Origin: Paraburkholderia ferrariae NBRC 106233
GTDB lineage: Bacteria; Pseudomonadota; Gammaproteobacteria; Burkholderiales; Burkholderiaceae
Reading direction: 5' to 3'
NCBI RefSeq assembly: GCF_000685035.1
Contig: NZ_BAYB01000012.1
Coordinates: 62,001-126,000, forward strand
DNA: 64,000 nucleotides
Each line of letters starts with the position of its first letter. The stretch's first letter is position 1. Below are positions 17,212 through 27,887 of the stretch, piece by piece. The translations under genes were made by a program, and so were the position numbers. The notes beneath the pieces are model-generated. The model worked only from the letters and a program-made list of their open reading frames with translations. It was not told the DNA's origin and did not search any database.

Positions 17212-18285
17212 ATGACGCCGACCTTTTCCGGACTGCTCGACATCGAACCGCTCGATCTCTCGCTGCGCGACGAACTCCAGCATCTCATCGACACCAGGAC
17301 CAAGCCGCCCGGCAGCCTCGGCCGCCTCGAATCGCTGGCGCGTCAGCTCGGCCTGATCCAGCACACGGTGCGGCCCACGGTGGCGCGGCCCGCGATGATC
17401 GTCTTCGCGGGCGACCATGGCGTGGCGAACGAGGGCGTGAGCCCCTATCCCCAGGCGGTCACGGCGCAGATGGTGGCCAACTTCCTCGCGGGCGGCGCGG
17501 CGATCAATGCGTTCAGCGGCGTAGCGGGCCTCGTGCTGGAGATCGTCGATGCAGGCGTTGCGACGGACCTGCCGCCCGTGCCGCCGTTCCCCTCGTTCAT
17601 TCAGGCGCCCATCGCGCGCGGCACGCGCAACTTCGCGCACGAGCCGGCGATGACCCGCGAGCAGGCCATCGCCGCGCTCGAAGCGGGTGCCGCGCGCGTG
17701 CGCCATCACGCGGCGCTCGGCACGAACGTGATCGGCTTCGGCGAGATGGGCATTGCGAATACCTCGTCGGCGGCCTGTCTCATGAGCCGCCTGTGCAACG
17801 TGCCGATCGACGAATGCGTGGGGCGCGGCACGGGTCTCGACAATGCGGGTCTCGCGAAGAAGCGCAACGTGCTGGCCGCGGCCCTCGCGCACCATGCGAA
17901 CGTGCATGAGCCGCTCGATGTGCTCGCCACCTTCGGCGGCTTCGAGATCGCGATGATGGTGGGCGCGTACCTCGAAGCGGCGCGCTCGCACATGGCGATC
18001 CTCGTGGACGGTTTCATCGCGACCGCGGCGCTGGTCGTGGCCGATGCGCTCGCACCCAATGTGCGCGGCTACTGCGTGTTCGCGCATGCTTCGAACGAAG
18101 CGGGGCATCGGCGCATGCTCGATCATTTCGGCGCGCGCGAACTGCTCTCGCTCGACCTGCGGCTGGGCGAGGGCACGGGCGCGGCGCTCGCGGTGCCGCT
18201 GCTGCGCGCAGCCTGCGCGTTCCTGAACGAGATGGCGAGTTTCGAATCGGCCGGCGTGGATAACCGCAGCGATCGCGGCAAGTGA
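17212..18285 (+). CDS. cobT: Nicotinate-nucleotide--dimethylbenzimidazole phosphoribosyltransferase
   Basis: CobT makes alpha-ribazole 5'-phosphate, the lower-ligand nucleotide of cobalamin. The 357-residue protein contains KPPGSLGRLE, FAGDHGVANEGVSPYPQAVTAQMV, GEMGIANTSSA, VGRGTGLD and the C-terminal LRLGEGTGAALA with the catalytic glutamate. ATG 17212 is chosen; an in-frame TTG at 17182 would add ten residues. It lies 36 bases after btuD in the btuCD-cobTS-cobC unit. Confidence 0.95.
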   Translation: MTPTFSGLLDIEPLDLSLRDELQHLIDTRTKPPGSLGRLESLARQLGLIQHTVRPTVARPAMIVFAGDHGVANEGVSPYPQAVTAQMVANFLAGGAAINAFSGVAGLVLEIVDAGVATDLPPVPPFPSFIQAPIARGTRNFAHEPAMTREQAIAALEAGAARVRHHAALGTNVIGFGEMGIANTSSAACLMSRLCNVPIDECVGRGTGLDNAGLAKKRNVLAAALAHHANVHEPLDVLATFGGFEIAMMVGAYLEAARSHMAILVDGFIATAALVVADALAPNVRGYCVFAHASNEAGHRRMLDHFGARELLSLDLRLGEGTGAALAVPLLRAACAFLNEMASFESAGVDNRSDRGK

Positions 18286-18313
18286 TGCCGATGCCTTGCG
18301 CGAGACCCGCCCC

Positions 18314-19081
18314 ATGAATCCGCTCGCCGAACTGCGTTACTTCTTCACGGCGCTCGGCTACTTCACGCGCGTGCCGGTGCCGCGCTGGGTGGGCTTCGAG
18401 CCCGCGTGGCTCAATGCGGCGGCGCGTTACTTTCCGCTGGTGGGCGCGCTCGTGGGGGCGCTTGCGGCACTGGTGTATCTCGTCGCGCTGCGGGTCTTTC
18501 CGCCCGGCGTGGCGGTGCTGCTTTCGATGGGCGCCACGCTCGTCGCGACCGGCGCCTTTCACGAAGACGGCCTCGCCGATTGCTGCGATGCCTTCGGCGG
18601 CGGCTACACGCGCGAGGACGTGCTGCGCATCATGCACGATTCGCGCATCGGCGCGTTTGGGGCGATCGGGCTCGTCGTTGCGCTGATGCTCAAGTGGCAA
18701 ACGCTGGCGTCGCTGCCGCCCATGCGCGCCGCGGCGCTCATGATCGCCGGCCATGCTGCGAGCCGTGCGTGCGCGATCAGCTATCTCGTCTCGCTCGACT
18801 ACGTGCGCGCCGAAGGCAAGGCGAAGCCGGTCGCGCAGCGCATGGGCGCCGGCGCGCTGCTGTGCGCCTCCGTTTTCGGGCTGCCATGGCTTTTCTGGCC
18901 GGCCTGGCCCGACTGGCGCGCGGGCGTGGCGTCGCTCGCCGTGCTGGCGGTGCTGCGCTATCTGCTGGGACGTTACTTCGTGAAGCGCATCGGCGGCTAT
19001 ACGGGCGACTGCCTCGGCTTCGCGCAGCAGGTGTTCGAACTCGCCCTCTACCTGGTGGGCCTCGCATGGATCTCGTTCTGA
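18314..19081 (+). CDS. cobS: Adenosylcobinamide-GDP ribazoletransferase (cobalamin synthase)
   Basis: CobS is the membrane enzyme that joins adenosylcobinamide-GDP to alpha-ribazole (phosphate). The 255-residue protein has several hydrophobic helices and the family motifs GAFHEDGLADCCDAFGGG and MHDSRIGAFG. The C-terminus is GYTGDCLGFAQQVFELALYL. It follows cobT by 28 bases and its 3' end overlaps cobC by 16 bases. Confidence 0.95.
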   Translation: MNPLAELRYFFTALGYFTRVPVPRWVGFEPAWLNAAARYFPLVGALVGALAALVYLVALRVFPPGVAVLLSMGATLVATGAFHEDGLADCCDAFGGGYTREDVLRIMHDSRIGAFGAIGLVVALMLKWQTLASLPPMRAAALMIAGHAASRACAISYLVSLDYVRAEGKAKPVAQRMGAGALLCASVFGLPWLFWPAWPDWRAGVASLAVLAVLRYLLGRYFVKRIGGYTGDCLGFAQQVFELALYLVGLAWISF

Positions 19082-19656
19082 TCCGCCATCCCGCTGTGGC
19101 CGTGGCGCCGGGTGTCTGCTACGGCAGGAGCGACGTGGCGCTCGCCGGCGATCCGGCGCATGAAGCCGTGCGGCTCGCGCAGCGGCTCGATGCGCTCGGC
19201 GTGCGGCCGCCGGCGCGCATCGCGTCGAGTCCGCTCGTGCGTTGCGCGAGCGTGGCGAGCGCGCTGGCCGCGCAACATGGCGCGACACCGGCCACGGACG
19301 CGCGGCTCGCGGAGATGGACTTTGGCGCCTGGGAACTGCAGCGCTGGGACGCGATCGAGCGCGCGCAGATCGACGCGTGGGCCGCCGATTTCGACCATGC
19401 GCGCCCGCACGGCGGCGAGAGCGTCGCGCAGTTCGAGGCGCGCGTGGAGGCGTGGTTTCGCCACGCGTGCGCAACGGCCGACAAGGAGACCGCGTGGATC
19501 GTGACGCACGCGGGCGTGATGCGCGCGATTACGGCGCACTCGCTCGAATTGCCGCTTGCACGTTGCGCGCGCTGGCCGCTGGAGTACGGTGCGCTCGTCT
19601 GGCTGCGCCGCGAAGCAGCGGGCGGACCGTGGGTGCTGGTGCGCTGGAACGTCTAG
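19066..19656 (+). CDS. cobC: Alpha-ribazole phosphatase-type histidine phosphatase
   Basis: A 196-residue phosphoglycerate-mutase-fold phosphatase predicted to dephosphorylate alpha-ribazole phosphate or cobalamin phosphate. The phosphohistidine sits in LIRHPAV, followed by the proteobacterial CobC pattern GVCYGRSDVAL, then SSPLVRC, EMDFGAWE and the second His in VTHAGVMRA. RHP instead of RHG is normal for this subgroup. ATG 19066 lies inside cobS, giving a 16-base overlap. It converges on btuF with a 22-bp gap holding a 7-bp hairpin. Confidence 0.88.
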   Translation: MDLVLIRHPAVAVAPGVCYGRSDVALAGDPAHEAVRLAQRLDALGVRPPARIASSPLVRCASVASALAAQHGATPATDARLAEMDFGAWELQRWDAIERAQIDAWAADFDHARPHGGESVAQFEARVEAWFRHACATADKETAWIVTHAGVMRAITAHSLELPLARCARWPLEYGALVWLRREAAGGPWVLVRWNV

Positions 19657-19678
19657 CGCATTCGATTCGGAATGCGAA

Positions 19679-20602
19679 TCAATGCTTGGCGGCGGCGTTG
19701 CGCTCGCGGGCGAGCTCCAGATCCTTGCACAGATCGGCGGCGCCTTGTGCGATGCGCGGCGCGGGCCGCGTGAGGAGGTCGCCGTCGATGGCGAAGAGAT
19801 TGCCGTGCGCCATCGCCGTGAGCGAAGGCCAGGCGCGCCAGCGCTCGAGCCCGGGAAGCGGCTTGTCCGGCGCCGTGGCGCCTTGCGACGAGGTGACGAT
19901 CGCATCGGGATTGGCGGCGAGCACCGCTTCCGTGGAGACGGTCGGCACGAGCGGCTGAAGCGCCGCGAACACGTTGCGCCCGCCACATAACGCGATCACG
20001 TCGCTGATCATGTGCTCGCCGTTGAGTGTCATCAGCGGCTGGTCCCACACCTGGTAGAACACGCTGACCGGCGTGCGCCCGGCGTAGCGCTCGCGCAGTT
20101 GCGCGATGTCGTGCCGGTAATCCCGCGCGGCGCGTTCGGCGGTGGGCGACGTGCCGAGCAGCACGCCCAGGCGCGTGAGCGATGTGGCCACGTCGTCCAG
20201 ATGCCGCGGCTCGCTGAAGAAGAGCGGGATGTGCAGTTCGCGCAGCCGGTCGAGTTGCTGCTGGGCATTGCCGTGCCGCCAGACCACGATCAGATCGGGC
20301 TTGAGCGCGATGATGCGTTCGAGGTCGAGCAAACGGTTGTCGCCCACGCGCGGGATGGCCTTGGCCTCGGGCGGATAGTCGCTATAGCTCACCGCGCCTA
20401 CGAGCTTCGCGCCGCCGCCTGCCGCATAGACGAGTTCGGTGACGTGGGGCGCGAGGCTCACTACACGTTGCGCGGGGGCGGCGAGCGTGACGGTGTTGCC
20501 CGCGTCGTCGACGGCGCTGACCGTGGCCCATGCGGTTTGCGCAACGAGCAACGCTTGCAGCGCGCAAAGCGCAAGCGTAGCGGCGAGGCGGCGGACTTTC
20601 AC
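19679..20602 (-). CDS. btuF: Periplasmic cobalamin-binding protein
   Basis: The substrate-binding component for BtuCD. The 307-residue product has a signal peptide (residues about 1-26, ending AWA) and a Fe/B12-type type III binding fold: RVVSLAPHVTELVYAAGGGAKLVGAVSYSDYP and LLDLERIIALKPDLIVVW. The start is a GTG at 20602 whose first bases overlap the cobD stop (GTGA). It is encoded on the opposite strand from btuCD, last in the cobU-cbiB-cobD-btuF unit. Confidence 0.88.
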   Translation of the reverse strand: MKVRRLAATLALCALQALLVAQTAWATVSAVDDAGNTVTLAAPAQRVVSLAPHVTELVYAAGGGAKLVGAVSYSDYPPEAKAIPRVGDNRLLDLERIIALKPDLIVVWRHGNAQQQLDRLRELHIPLFFSEPRHLDDVATSLTRLGVLLGTSPTAERAARDYRHDIAQLRERYAGRTPVSVFYQVWDQPLMTLNGEHMISDVIALCGGRNVFAALQPLVPTVSTEAVLAANPDAIVTSSQGATAPDKPLPGLERWRAWPSLTAMAHGNLFAIDGDLLTRPAPRIAQGAADLCKDLELARERNAAAKH

Positions 20603-21660
20603 GAGGCGTGGGCCGCAGCCGGGCCGATTGCGCGCACGGCGTCGGCGAGGGCGATTTCGAAACGCTGCCATTCGGCTTGCGTCGCAGGCAGGCCGAAGCG
20701 CAGGCTCGCGGGCGCATCGAAGCGGCGCGTCCACACCGCGCGTTGCGCGAGCGCGTCCTGGAGCGCGGGCGCGCGGGTGTCCACTATCCACGCGAAGAGC
20801 GGCGTCGTGTGCGGCGCGAAGCCGTGCTCGCGCAGGAGCGCGTCGAGCCGTGCGCTTTCGTGAGCGAGCTGCGTGCGCATGGCGCTTTGCCAGGCCGTGT
20901 CGTCGAAGGCATGCGAGACCGCATGCCGGGCCGGCCCGCTCACGGTCCACGCGCCCAGCGCGGCGCGCAAGGCATCGAGCAGCGCAGGCTGCGCGAGCGC
21001 GAATCCGCAGCGCGCGCCCGCGAGCCCGAAGAACTTGCCCGGCGAGCGCAGCACCACGAGCCCTTCGCGCGCGACCTCGCGTGCCAGCGAGGCGCTATGC
21101 GCGGGCGCGAAGGCATCGGCGAACGCTTCATCGACGATCAGGGTGCCGCCGCGCGCCGCCAGTTGCGCGTGCCAGCGCAGCAGCGTGCGCGCGTCGAGAT
21201 GCGTTGCCGTCGGATTGTTAGGATTCACGAGCACTGCGTGCGTGGCGTCGTCGGGCAAGGTTTCGCCCGTGACGTCGAGCGTCACGATCGCGTGGCCCGC
21301 CCGCGCGAACGCGGGGGCGTACTCGCCATAGGTGAGCGGGGCGAGGGCCACACGTGCGCGCGGCAGCAGCGCGGGCAGCGCGCGGATGGCGGCCTGGCTG
21401 CCCGCCACGGGCAGCACGTGCGCGGCATCCGGTGCGCCGTAGTAGCGCGCGGCGCGCGCCGCGAAGCCGTCGCCGTCTTCGGGCAGGCGCCGCCAGGCGG
21501 CGGCGGGGACCGGCGGCACCGGATAGCCATGGGGATTGATGCCCGTGGAGAGATCGATCCACGTCTCCCAGGCGATGCCGTAGCGGCGCGCGGCTTCGTG
21601 CAGGTTGCCGCCGTGGGCGACGAGGCGCGGCGGCGCGCTGGGGTTCGTGCGCTCAGCCAT
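20599..21660 (-). CDS. cobD: L-threonine-O-3-phosphate decarboxylase (PLP aminotransferase fold)
   Basis: Produces (R)-1-aminopropan-2-ol O-phosphate, the linker between corrin ring and nucleotide loop (CobD in Salmonella naming, CobC in Pseudomonas naming). The 353-residue protein begins with [13 protein letters not shown], continues with [12 protein letters not shown] and VNPNNPT, and has the PLP lysine in [13 protein letters not shown]. It overlaps cbiB by 8 bases upstream and btuF by 4 bases downstream. Confidence 0.92.
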   Translation of the reverse strand: MAERTNPSAPPRLVAHGGNLHEAARRYGIAWETWIDLSTGINPHGYPVPPVPAAAWRRLPEDGDGFAARAARYYGAPDAAHVLPVAGSQAAIRALPALLPRARVALAPLTYGEYAPAFARAGHAIVTLDVTGETLPDDATHAVLVNPNNPTATHLDARTLLRWHAQLAARGGTLIVDEAFADAFAPAHSASLAREVAREGLVVLRSPGKFFGLAGARCGFALAQPALLDALRAALGAWTVSGPARHAVSHAFDDTAWQSAMRTQLAHESARLDALLREHGFAPHTTPLFAWIVDTRAPALQDALAQRAVWTRRFDAPASLRFGLPATQAEWQRFEIALADAVRAIGPAAAHAS

Positions 21661-22588
21661 GGCTTGCCGCGCTCACGAAGGCGAGAGCGATCAACACGGC
21701 GAGCCACAGGAGGGTCGTGCGCTCGACGAGCCGCAGCGCGGCATCGACGTCCTGCGCGCGCGGCGGCGAGCCCGCGCCGAGCAGCGGCCGTTGCTCGATC
21801 GTGCCGTGATAGACGGCCGCGCCGCCCAGCAGCACGTTCAGCGCGCCCGCGCCCGCGGCCATCACCGGCCCGGCGTTCGGGCTGTCCCAGCGGCGCGCCT
21901 GCTCGCGCCAGCAGCGCAGCGCGACGCGCGTGTCGCCAAGCAGCGCATAGCTCGTGGCCGTGAGGCGCGCGGGAATCCAGTTGAGCACGTCGTCGATGCG
22001 GGCGGCCGCCCAGCCGAAGCGCAGATAGCGCTGCGTGCGGTAGCCCCACATCGCGTCGAGCGTATTGGCGAGGCGAAACGCGAGCGCGCCCGGGCCGCCT
22101 GCAATCGCGAACCAGAACAGCGCGCCGAAGATGGCGTCGTTGCCGTTTTCCAGCGCCGATTCGACGGCCGCGCGCGCGAGCGAGGTGGCGTCGGCCTGGG
22201 ACGTATCGCGCGAAACGATGCGTGAAGTGAGCGCGCGGGCGCGGGCGAGGTCGCGTTGCGCGAGCGCGGCGCCGATCGGTGCGACGTGTTCCGTGAGACT
22301 GCGCGCGCCGAGCGCGAACCCGAGCAGCGCCACGTGCAGCGCCGCTGCGAGCGGCCAGGGCAGCAGCGCCGCCAGGAGCGCAGCGCAGAGCACGGGCGGC
22401 GCGACGACGGCCAGCCACGCGGCGAGCCCGAGCGGGCGGCCGCGCCGCCCGGTGTTCAGGCGCGCTTCGATCCGGCTTGCGAGCTTGCCGAACGCGACCA
22501 GCGGATGGGCGCGGCGCGGCTCGCCGAAAAAGCGATCGACGGCAACGCCTGCAACGGCGAGCGCGGCGGTGACGGGCAGGGTCAGCAT
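21653..22588 (-). CDS. cbiB: Adenosylcobinamide-phosphate synthase
   Basis: A membrane enzyme that attaches aminopropanol phosphate to adenosylcobyric acid (CbiB in Salmonella; CobD in Pseudomonas). The 311-residue protein shows [48 protein letters not shown] and [17 protein letters not shown] family blocks with hydrophobic helices. It sits 22 bases after cobU and overlaps cobD. Confidence 0.93.
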   Translation of the reverse strand: MLTLPVTAALAVAGVAVDRFFGEPRRAHPLVAFGKLASRIEARLNTGRRGRPLGLAAWLAVVAPPVLCAALLAALLPWPLAAALHVALLGFALGARSLTEHVAPIGAALAQRDLARARALTSRIVSRDTSQADATSLARAAVESALENGNDAIFGALFWFAIAGGPGALAFRLANTLDAMWGYRTQRYLRFGWAAARIDDVLNWIPARLTATSYALLGDTRVALRCWREQARRWDSPNAGPVMAAGAGALNVLLGGAAVYHGTIEQRPLLGAGSPPRAQDVDAALRLVERTTLLWLAVLIALAFVSAASHG

Positions 22589-22610
22589 CGGCGCGGATCG
22601 GGAAGCGGCA

Positions 22611-23150
22611 TCACGGGGTCTTGAGCGCGAGCGGCAGGCCGGCGGCGACGAGCGTCGCGCGGTCGGCGAGCGCGGCGATGCGCTGGTTCAGCCGTCCGAG
22701 TTCATCGACGAAAAGACGCGTCGCCGCGCCGAGCGGCACCACCCCCATGCCGATCTCGTTGCTCACGACCAGCACGGTGCCTTGCGCGCGCTCGCAGGCA
22801 GCGGCGAATGCGTCGATGCGTTCGGACCCGTCGCTGCGCGGCGTTTCGGCGTCCGGCGGACAGAGCAGGTTGGCGAGCCAGAGGGTGAGGCAGTCGATCA
22901 GCACGCACTGGCCGGGCGCGGCGGCGGCTTCGAGCGCGCCGGCGAGATCGAGCGGCGCCTCCACGAGCGCCCAGTGCGCGGGGCGTCGCGCGCGATGGTG
23001 TTCGACGCGCTGCGCGAACTCGCCGTCCCCGATGCGCGCGGTGGCGATATAGGTGACGGGCAGGCCGCTCTCGCGGGCGAGGCGCTCGGCATGCGCGCTC
23101 TTGCCCGAGCGCGCGCCGCCGACAATGAAGGTGAGGTCGCGCGAAATCAT
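22611..23150 (-). CDS. cobU: Bifunctional adenosylcobinamide kinase / guanylyltransferase
   Basis: Phosphorylates adenosylcobinamide and transfers GMP to it (CobU/CobP). The 179-residue length is standard. The P-loop is GGARSGKS (residues 11-18), followed by [24 protein letters not shown] with the guanylylated-His region, then [14 protein letters not shown] and [11 protein letters not shown]. No ribosome-binding site precedes ATG 23150, and a TACAAT box lies just 7 bases upstream. It is divergent from cobQ. Confidence 0.94.
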   Translation of the reverse strand: MISRDLTFIVGGARSGKSAHAERLARESGLPVTYIATARIGDGEFAQRVEHHRARRPAHWALVEAPLDLAGALEAAAAPGQCVLIDCLTLWLANLLCPPDAETPRSDGSERIDAFAAACERAQGTVLVVSNEIGMGVVPLGAATRLFVDELGRLNQRIAALADRATLVAAGLPLALKTP

Positions 23151-23156
23151 CGCGTG

Positions 23157-23162
23157 ATTGTA
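23157..23162 (-). promoter_or_regulatory. Candidate -10 box placing the cobU transcript start at its ATG
   Basis: TACAAT on the minus strand ends 6 bases before the A of the cobU ATG, so a transcript from it would start at or next to the start codon. No good -35 hexamer is visible. Confidence 0.35.
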
Positions 23163-23195
23163 CCGGCATGTGCCTGCGCGGCTGCGGCGCGATGG

Positions 23196-23201
23196 GATAA
23201 T
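23196..23201 (+). promoter_or_regulatory. Candidate -10 box for cobQ
   Basis: GATAAT in the 118-bp cobU/cobQ divergent region, about 68 bases before the cobQ ATG. The -35 position is GC-rich and unconvincing. Confidence 0.35.
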
Positions 23202-23268
23202 GCCCGCCTGTTCGCAGGCGATAGTCCTTTCCCGCGATTTCACCCCCATTGACCCGATAACCGCAGCC

Positions 23269-24780
23269 ATGACCGCACCGATTCCCGCCGTGCCGCGCGG
23301 CACGCTGATGATCCAGGGCACCACCTCCGACGCGGGCAAGAGCACGCTCGTCGCGGGCCTGTGCCGGCTCGCGCGCCGCGCGGGCGCGCGCGTGGCGCCG
23401 TTCAAGCCGCAGAACATGGCGCTCAACAGCGCGGTGACGGTGGACGGCGGCGAGATCGGGCGCGCCCAGGCGCTGCAGGCGCTTGCCGCGGGCATCGCGC
23501 CGCACACGGATCTCAACCCCGTGCTGCTCAAGCCGAACAGCGACCTCGGCTCGCAGGTCATCATCCACGGCAAGGCGCGCATGAACCTCGATGCGCGCGC
23601 GTACCAGGACTACAAGCCGCTCGCGCGCGAGGCCGTGCTGCAGTCGTACGCGCGGCTGCGCGCGCAGTACGACACCGTGTTCGTGGAAGGCGCGGGCAGT
23701 CCCGCCGAAGTGAACCTGCGCGCCAACGACATCGCGAACATGGGGTTTGCTCAGGCGGTGGACTGCCCGGTGCTGCTGGTGGCGGATATCGACCGCGGCG
23801 GCGTGTTCGCGCATCTGATCGGCACGCTCGCGTGTCTTTCGGAGAGCGAGCGTGCGCGCGTGAAGGGCTTCGTCATCAACCGCTTTCGCGGCGATCCCAC
23901 GCTCCTCGCGCCGGGGCTCGAATGGCTCGAAGCGCAGACGGGCAAGCCCGTGCTGGGCGTCGTGCCGTATCTCCACGGTCTCATGCTCGACGCCGAGGAC
24001 ATGCTGCCCGGCGCCGCCCACACTCGCGCCGACGCTTCGGGCGCTTCGCTGCGCGTGGTGGTGCCGGTGCTGCCGCACATCAGCAACCACACCGATTTCG
24101 ACGCGCTGCGCGCGCACCCGCAGGTCGAATTCAGCTACGTGCGCACCGGCCACGCGCCGCCGCCCGCCGATCTCGTGATCCTGCCGGGTTCGAAGAACGT
24201 GCGCGACGATCTCGCCTGGCTGCGCCAGCACGGCTGGGAGGAGGCGCTTGCGCGGCATCTGCGCTACGGCGGGCGCGTGATCGGCATCTGCGGCGGGATG
24301 CAGATGCTGGGCCGCGCGATTGCCGATCCGCATGGCGTGGAGGGCGCGCCGGGCGCCGTGGCGGGCCTCGGCTGGCTCGACTACGAAACGGAGCTTACGC
24401 GCGAAAAGACGCTGAAGAACGTGACGGGCACGCTGGCGCTGGCGGGCGAGGCCGCGCAGGTGAAGGGCTACGAAATCCACATGGGCGAGACGCGCGGACC
24501 GGCGCTCGACGCGGCAGCGCTGAGCCTCGATGGGGATGGGGGCGCGGCGCGGGGCACGCGGCCCGATGGTGCGCTGTCGGCCGACGGGCAGATTCTCGCC
24601 ACCTACGTCCACGGCCTGTTCGACACCCCCGAGGCCTGCACCGCGCTGCTGCGCTGGGCGGGCCTCGCCGCCGCGCGCACGGTGGACTATCCGGCGTTGC
24701 GCGAGGCGTCGCTGGAGCGACTCGCCGACACGCTTGCCGCGAGCCTCGATCTGGACCGCGTGTTCGCCGCCATCGGTTAA
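23269..24780 (+). CDS. cobQ: Cobyric acid synthase (glutamine-hydrolysing)
   Basis: Amidates four side chains of adenosylcobyrinic a,c-diamide. The 503-residue protein has an N-terminal dethiobiotin-synthetase-like ATPase domain ([50 protein letters not shown]). The C-terminal class I glutamine amidotransferase domain has Cys in [11 protein letters not shown] and the catalytic His in YVHGLFD. ATG 23269 is selected from several upstream in-frame codons because the family similarity starts there. It is divergent from cobU. Confidence 0.96.
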   Translation: MTAPIPAVPRGTLMIQGTTSDAGKSTLVAGLCRLARRAGARVAPFKPQNMALNSAVTVDGGEIGRAQALQALAAGIAPHTDLNPVLLKPNSDLGSQVIIHGKARMNLDARAYQDYKPLAREAVLQSYARLRAQYDTVFVEGAGSPAEVNLRANDIANMGFAQAVDCPVLLVADIDRGGVFAHLIGTLACLSESERARVKGFVINRFRGDPTLLAPGLEWLEAQTGKPVLGVVPYLHGLMLDAEDMLPGAAHTRADASGASLRVVVPVLPHISNHTDFDALRAHPQVEFSYVRTGHAPPPADLVILPGSKNVRDDLAWLRQHGWEEALARHLRYGGRVIGICGGMQMLGRAIADPHGVEGAPGAVAGLGWLDYETELTREKTLKNVTGTLALAGEAAQVKGYEIHMGETRGPALDAAALSLDGDGGAARGTRPDGALSADGQILATYVHGLFDTPEACTALLRWAGLAAARTVDYPALREASLERLADTLAASLDLDRVFAAIG

Positions 24781-24793
24781 GGTCTCGCCCGAT

Positions 24794-25213
24794 TCAGTAA
24801 AGGATCATCTGCGTGCAGCGAAAGAGCGCGATGGTCTTGCCGTCGGGGCCGCTTACCGTGGCGTCCCAGATCTGCGTGCTGCGCCCGAGGTGCACCCCCG
24901 TCGCGACCGCCGTGAGCGTGCCTTCGCGCGCGGTGCCGAGAAAGTTGCTCTTGAGCTCGATGGTTGTGAAGTTCTTCGCGCCGGCCGGCAGATGGGCAAA
25001 GCAGGCATAGCCGCAAGCCGTGTCGGCGAGACCGATCACCGTGGCCGCGTGCAGGAAGCCGTTGGGCGCGAGCAGGTTGCTGCGCACGTCCAGTTCGGCG
25101 CGCAGCGTGCCTTGTTCGAGCGCCACCGCGCGAAAGCCGAGCAGTTCCGGCAGGCGGCCCTGCTGGCGCTCGTGCAGGGCGTCGATGGTGATTTCGGGGC
25201 GCAGCGTGCTCAT
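24794..25213 (-). CDS. PaaI-type hotdog thioesterase
   Basis: A 139-residue single hotdog-fold domain. The segment NLLAPNGFLHAATVIGLADTACGYACF matches the PaaI/YiiD subfamily helix with its catalytic Asp (GLADTACG). LKSNFLGTAREGTLTAVATGVHLGRSTQIWDATV forms the remaining strands. Likely a cytosolic acyl-CoA thioesterase of unknown substrate. It is convergent with cobQ (13-bp gap) and divergent from the ParA-like gene. Confidence 0.86.
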   Translation of the reverse strand: MSTLRPEITIDALHERQQGRLPELLGFRAVALEQGTLRAELDVRSNLLAPNGFLHAATVIGLADTACGYACFAHLPAGAKNFTTIELKSNFLGTAREGTLTAVATGVHLGRSTQIWDATVSGPDGKTIALFRCTQMILY

Positions 25214-25484
25214 GGGAAACGTTTCCTCGAAAAAGGGATCAATGGTAGAGGGCGTCCGCCCGGGGACTTCGGCGCCGCCGGATTTGCCGATATTATCGGA
25301 CGGTTGGGCGGGCGCGCCGGCAGGATTCCTGCCGCGAGGCGGGCCTTGCCCGGTTCCGTGGTGCGGTGCATGCCGGAAAACGTCCGCATGAGCGCGCAAA
25401 AGCCCGGAAAACACGGTAAAACGCATCGGAACATATCGGCAATCCGGCTGGCCTGAAGCGCCAGCCTTCCTGACGGGAGTATTC

Positions 25485-26111
25485 ATGACGGTAATCGTGG
25501 TGGCGAATCCCAAGGGCGGCGTCGGCAAGAGCACGCTGTCCACCAATCTGGCCGGCTACTTTGCCGCGCAGGGCGAGTGGGTGGCGCTGGCCGACCTCGA
25601 CCGGCAGCAGTCGGCCCACGCCTGGCTCGACCTGCGGCCCGCGGCGCTGTCCGGCATCGAAAGCTGGAACGTCGATCTGGACAACCCCCAGAAACCGCCC
25701 AAGGGACTCGAGCACGCAGTCATCGATACCCCGGCGGGCCTGCACGGCAACCGGCTCGCGACCATCCTGGCGCTGGCGGACAAGGTGATCGTGCCGCTGC
25801 AGCCCTCGATGTTCGACATCCTCGCCACCCAGGACTTCCTCGACCGCCTTGCGAAAGAGAAGGCCGTGCGCAAGGGCGCGATCGAGGTGGGGGTGGTGGG
25901 CATGCGGGTGGACGCGCGCACGCGTTCGGCGGAGCAGCTTCAGCGCTTCGTGGAGGGGCTGAACCTGCCGGTGCTGGGCTATTTGCGCGACACGCAGAAC
26001 TACGTGCAACTGGCCGCGCACGGCCTCACGCTGTGGGATGTGGCGAAGAGCCGGGTGGAGAAGGATCTGGAGCAGTGGCAGTCGATCCTGGCGTGGATCG
26101 ACCGCAAGTGA
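25485..26111 (+). CDS. Orphan ParA/MinD-like ATPase
   Basis: A 208-residue ParA-superfamily ATPase with the deviant Walker A KGGVGKST (residues 10-17, signature Lys10), Walker B-like ADLDRQQSAHAWL and VIDTPAGL. There is no N-terminal HTH, so it is a small (type Ib/ParC-like) form. No parB, minC or centromere-like repeat is adjacent. Related stand-alone ATPases position other cargo such as chemotaxis clusters or secretion machines. A 7-bp hairpin (25446-25452/25460-25466) lies just upstream of the ribosome-binding region (GACGGGAGT). The cargo is unknown. Confidence 0.85.
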   Translation: MTVIVVANPKGGVGKSTLSTNLAGYFAAQGEWVALADLDRQQSAHAWLDLRPAALSGIESWNVDLDNPQKPPKGLEHAVIDTPAGLHGNRLATILALADKVIVPLQPSMFDILATQDFLDRLAKEKAVRKGAIEVGVVGMRVDARTRSAEQLQRFVEGLNLPVLGYLRDTQNYVQLAAHGLTLWDVAKSRVEKDLEQWQSILAWIDRK

Positions 26112-26233
26112 CCGGCCGCGGAAGGTCCGCTGCGCGGCCGGCAGGCCGCAGGAAGTGAGCGGCAACTAACTGGAAAATAGCGCGCCGGCAGGGCGCCACG
26201 CGGTTACGCTCCGCGCGGCGCGGGGACGGGATC

Positions 26234-26620
26234 TCAGGTCCAGTTCTGGGTCGGCACGTGGTCGCGGCTGCCCTTGATGCGGTTGTTTTCGTCCACGAAC
26301 ACGAGATCGGGCTTCCAGCCCGCCTTCAGCTCCGCCTCGTCCACGTTCGCGAAGGCCGCGATGATCACGAGGTCGCCCAGCTGCGCGCGCCGTGCCGCCG
26401 AGCCGTTCAGCGAAATCATGCCGCTGCCGCGCTCGCCCTTGATCGCGTAGGTCGAGAAGCGCTCGCCATTGTTGATGTTCCAGATGTCGATGCGCTCGTT
26501 TTCGACGATGTTGGCCGCTTCGAGCAGATTTTCGTCGATGGCGCACGAACCCTCGTAGTGCAGTTCGCAGTGCGTCACGGCGGCGCGGTGGATCTTCGAC
26601 TTCAGCATGTGGCGTTGCAT
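26234..26620 (-). CDS. panD: Aspartate 1-decarboxylase
   Basis: Makes beta-alanine for pantothenate. The 128-residue proenzyme has the self-cleavage site Gly24-Ser25 (YEGSCAID), which generates the pyruvoyl group, plus Lys9 and the NGSAARR turn of the active site. ATG 26620 lies behind GAGGAGATG-like bases (AGAGGAGATGCACC). It is downstream of panC with a 131-bp gap and lacks an adjacent panB. Confidence 0.96.
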   Translation of the reverse strand: MQRHMLKSKIHRAAVTHCELHYEGSCAIDENLLEAANIVENERIDIWNINNGERFSTYAIKGERGSGMISLNGSAARRAQLGDLVIIAAFANVDEAELKAGWKPDLVFVDENNRIKGSRDHVPTQNWT

Positions 26621-26751
26621 GGTGCATCTCCTCTTGCGTCTTGCGGGCGGGGTGCGGCGCGCCCGCAAGTCAGGCTGGGGCGGCCGGCACGGGCGCCCGG
26701 TGAACGGGGGAAACCCGGGAGAAACCCGGGAGAAACCGGGAAAGCGGCGGG

Positions 26752-27887
<1,136 letters not shown>

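Noticed and set aside
25485..26111. Chromosomal or plasmid partition locus
   Set aside because: No parB and no repeated parS-like sites are visible, and the genes around it are ordinary chromosomal metabolism.
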